From assembly GCA_918026815.1 (NCBI GenBank), contig CAKJVC010000182.1, positions 806,001-870,000 of the forward strand: DNA of 64,000 nucleotides, given 5' to 3'. The notes below the pieces were generated by a model. The model was not told where the DNA came from, ran no database searches, and worked only from the letters and a program-made list of their open reading frames with translations. The position numbers and the translations under genes were made by a program. Positions 60,085 through 64,000 of this stretch are shown piece after piece; position 1 is the stretch's first letter; every line of letters begins with the position of its first letter. This DNA comes from Chalara sp. BL73. Lineage: Eukaryota; Ascomycota; Leotiomycetes; Helotiales.

Positions 60085-60581
60085 ATGACAGGCGAATCGT
60101 CCCCCTCAAGGGCACGCATCCCAAAGGCGGCATCGACATACGCGCCATCAACAGTAGATACCGAGCTACGGTCCGACATCAATGCGCGATTGCTGCAGGA
60201 CGGGCATATACAGAAGTACATCGCCGCCCCTCCCCCTCCCTTCCATTCCCCCCCTCGCTAACAACCCATAAAAGCATCCACAACAAAATGGTGCACGCGC
60301 TTGAAGCCGACCCCAAGAACTGGAAAGACCTCGTCAAGAAGCGCGCGCAGGAGCTGATCCGCAGCCGCGAAGCCACGACTTTCGACGAGGCCACGCAGCT
60401 CATCATTCAAGAGATAGCGAGGGATACGGCGCGGGAAACCGAGAAGAGCAATGGGACGAATGGGGTGAACGGCAGTGCGACGAACGCGAGTTTGGCGTTG
60501 CCAAAGGGAGTGGTGGAGGAGGGGATGAAAGTTACGCGAGCGGCACTTGATCAGGTTGTCGTTGAAGATGGAGAGTCGTAG
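60085..60581 (+). CDS. Small helical e(y)2/Sus1-like protein
   Basis: Exons 60085-60215 and 60275-60581 give 145 residues. The core (residues about 25-100) is all-helical: TELRSDINARLLQDGHI, NKMVHALEADPKNWKDLV, QELIRSREATTFDEA, TQLIIQEIARDTA. Helix spacing and the NW-x-x-L-V / L-I-R-S pattern recall fungal proteins annotated with a transcription factor e(y)2 domain. In its best-known members (Sus1/ENY2) this fold serves SAGA and TREX-2 in transcription-coupled mRNA export. However, the sequence is not close to canonical Sus1, and the Thr/Asn-rich C-terminal extension (NGTNGVNGSATNAS) is unusual. A Sus1 paralogue, or an unrelated small helical protein, are both possible. The intron has consensus ends (GTACAT, AAAAG). 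Confidence 0.55.
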
Positions 60582-61153
60582 ATGTGCCGGGAGAACGACT
60601 GCAATTCATGGGAGTTTGATGTGGATGCTGGTGCTACGGCTAGGAGCTGGTATATATAAGCTGCCCAGAGGGTTGTGTATGGATTCTTAACAAAGCTGGA
60701 GAAATTTGATATACGAAAATAAGGCATAGGATGGAGTTCTGGTACCTTTCAAGAAGACCGGGGCTTACATAGGGCTCAAAAGAATGATATTCAATACTAA
60801 ATTGAGCCAAACTGTCCGTGCATATTAGATACTACTAATAACCTGCAGGTCTTGCATTGCCTTTAACACTATGAGCTGAAACCTCGCACAATGATCACCG
60901 CGACAAGACCATGAAAATATACTGAAAATGATGCATTGGACACTCTATCGAAAGGAACCGATGAAAATCAATGCAAGTCCCAAGAGAGACAATCAGGCGC
61001 CTACAAGTCTCTAATGCGGAATGAGCCAAGTCTGAGATCCGTCAACCCGAACCCATGCGCAACTTCTTCCGCGACTCCAATTCAAAGTCCGCTTTCCCGT
61101 CCTCGTGGTCCATGCAAGATAGTAGGAAACTATGGTTACAATCATCAGCGGGT
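60582..61153. other. Convergent 3' intergenic region
   Basis: 3' flanks of the e(y)2-like gene and CDC48. No gene seen. Confidence 0.6.
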
Positions 61154-63888
<2,735 letters not shown>

Positions 63889-64000
63889 GTTTGATGGCGT
63901 ATCCTGTTGGACAGATATGGGGATGAACGGCGTATTAAGGTAAGGTTGTGGTCGCGGTTTTCTCTGAAATGAGGGTTGTTTGCAAAACAATGAAAGTTGC

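Overview
The window is nuclear DNA of a filamentous ascomycete. Genes are monocistronic and most are split by short GT-AG introns of about 44-70 nt. The recognisable proteins are typical of Pezizomycotina: PalH, Tea4/Bud14, Ste50, a Smf-type NRAMP, TAF4, Ysh1, an alternative NADH dehydrogenase and Cdc48. Overall style and residue conservation suggest Leotiomycetes (Helotiales-like), but that placement is inference. I saw no bacterial, viral, CRISPR or organellar block.

Layout. 1-1.2 kb: 3' end of an acidic low-complexity gene. 4.8-7.1 kb: palH (-), the ambient-pH sensor. 10.5-13.6 kb: tea4/bud14-type polarity factor (+). 14.5-16.2 kb: ste50 MAPK adaptor (+). 17.9-19.5 kb: conserved-looking unknown gene (-). 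19.5-23.6 kb: gene-poor, with a tRNA-like Pol III-type remnant and hairpins. 23.6-25.5 kb: NRAMP metal transporter (-). 26.7-28.7 kb: TAF4 (-), divergent from YSH1 (+, 29.2-32.1 kb). 32.6-33.8 kb: secretory-pathway membrane protein of unknown function (-). 35.6-37.1 kb: BTB-like protein (+). 38.8-43.4 kb: two unknown minus-strand genes, one a coiled-coil/proline-rich protein and one a Gly/Asn-rich single-pass membrane protein. 45.3-46.4 kb: GNAT acetyltransferase (+). 47.9-49.9 kb: alternative NADH dehydrogenase (+). 50.6-57.6 kb: a gene graveyard with a serine beta-lactamase-like pseudogene and a STAND/NB-ARC (NLR-like) pseudogene. 57.6-58.4 kb: GPI-anchored secreted protein (-). 60.1-60.6 kb: small e(y)2/Sus1-like protein (+). 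61.2-63.9 kb: CDC48 (-).

How the genes relate. The window mixes housekeeping genes (TAF4 in transcription initiation, YSH1 in mRNA 3'-end cleavage, CDC48 in protein segregation, NADH dehydrogenase in respiration) with signalling and polarity genes (palH, tea4, ste50) and lineage-specific surface proteins. There is no biosynthetic cluster. I found no clearly new multi-gene system. The best leads are the NLR/beta-lactamase decay block, the tRNA-like element near 22.4 kb, and the unknown membrane proteins. Gene models below were spliced by hand: each gives a reading frame divisible by three, but no transcript evidence was available.
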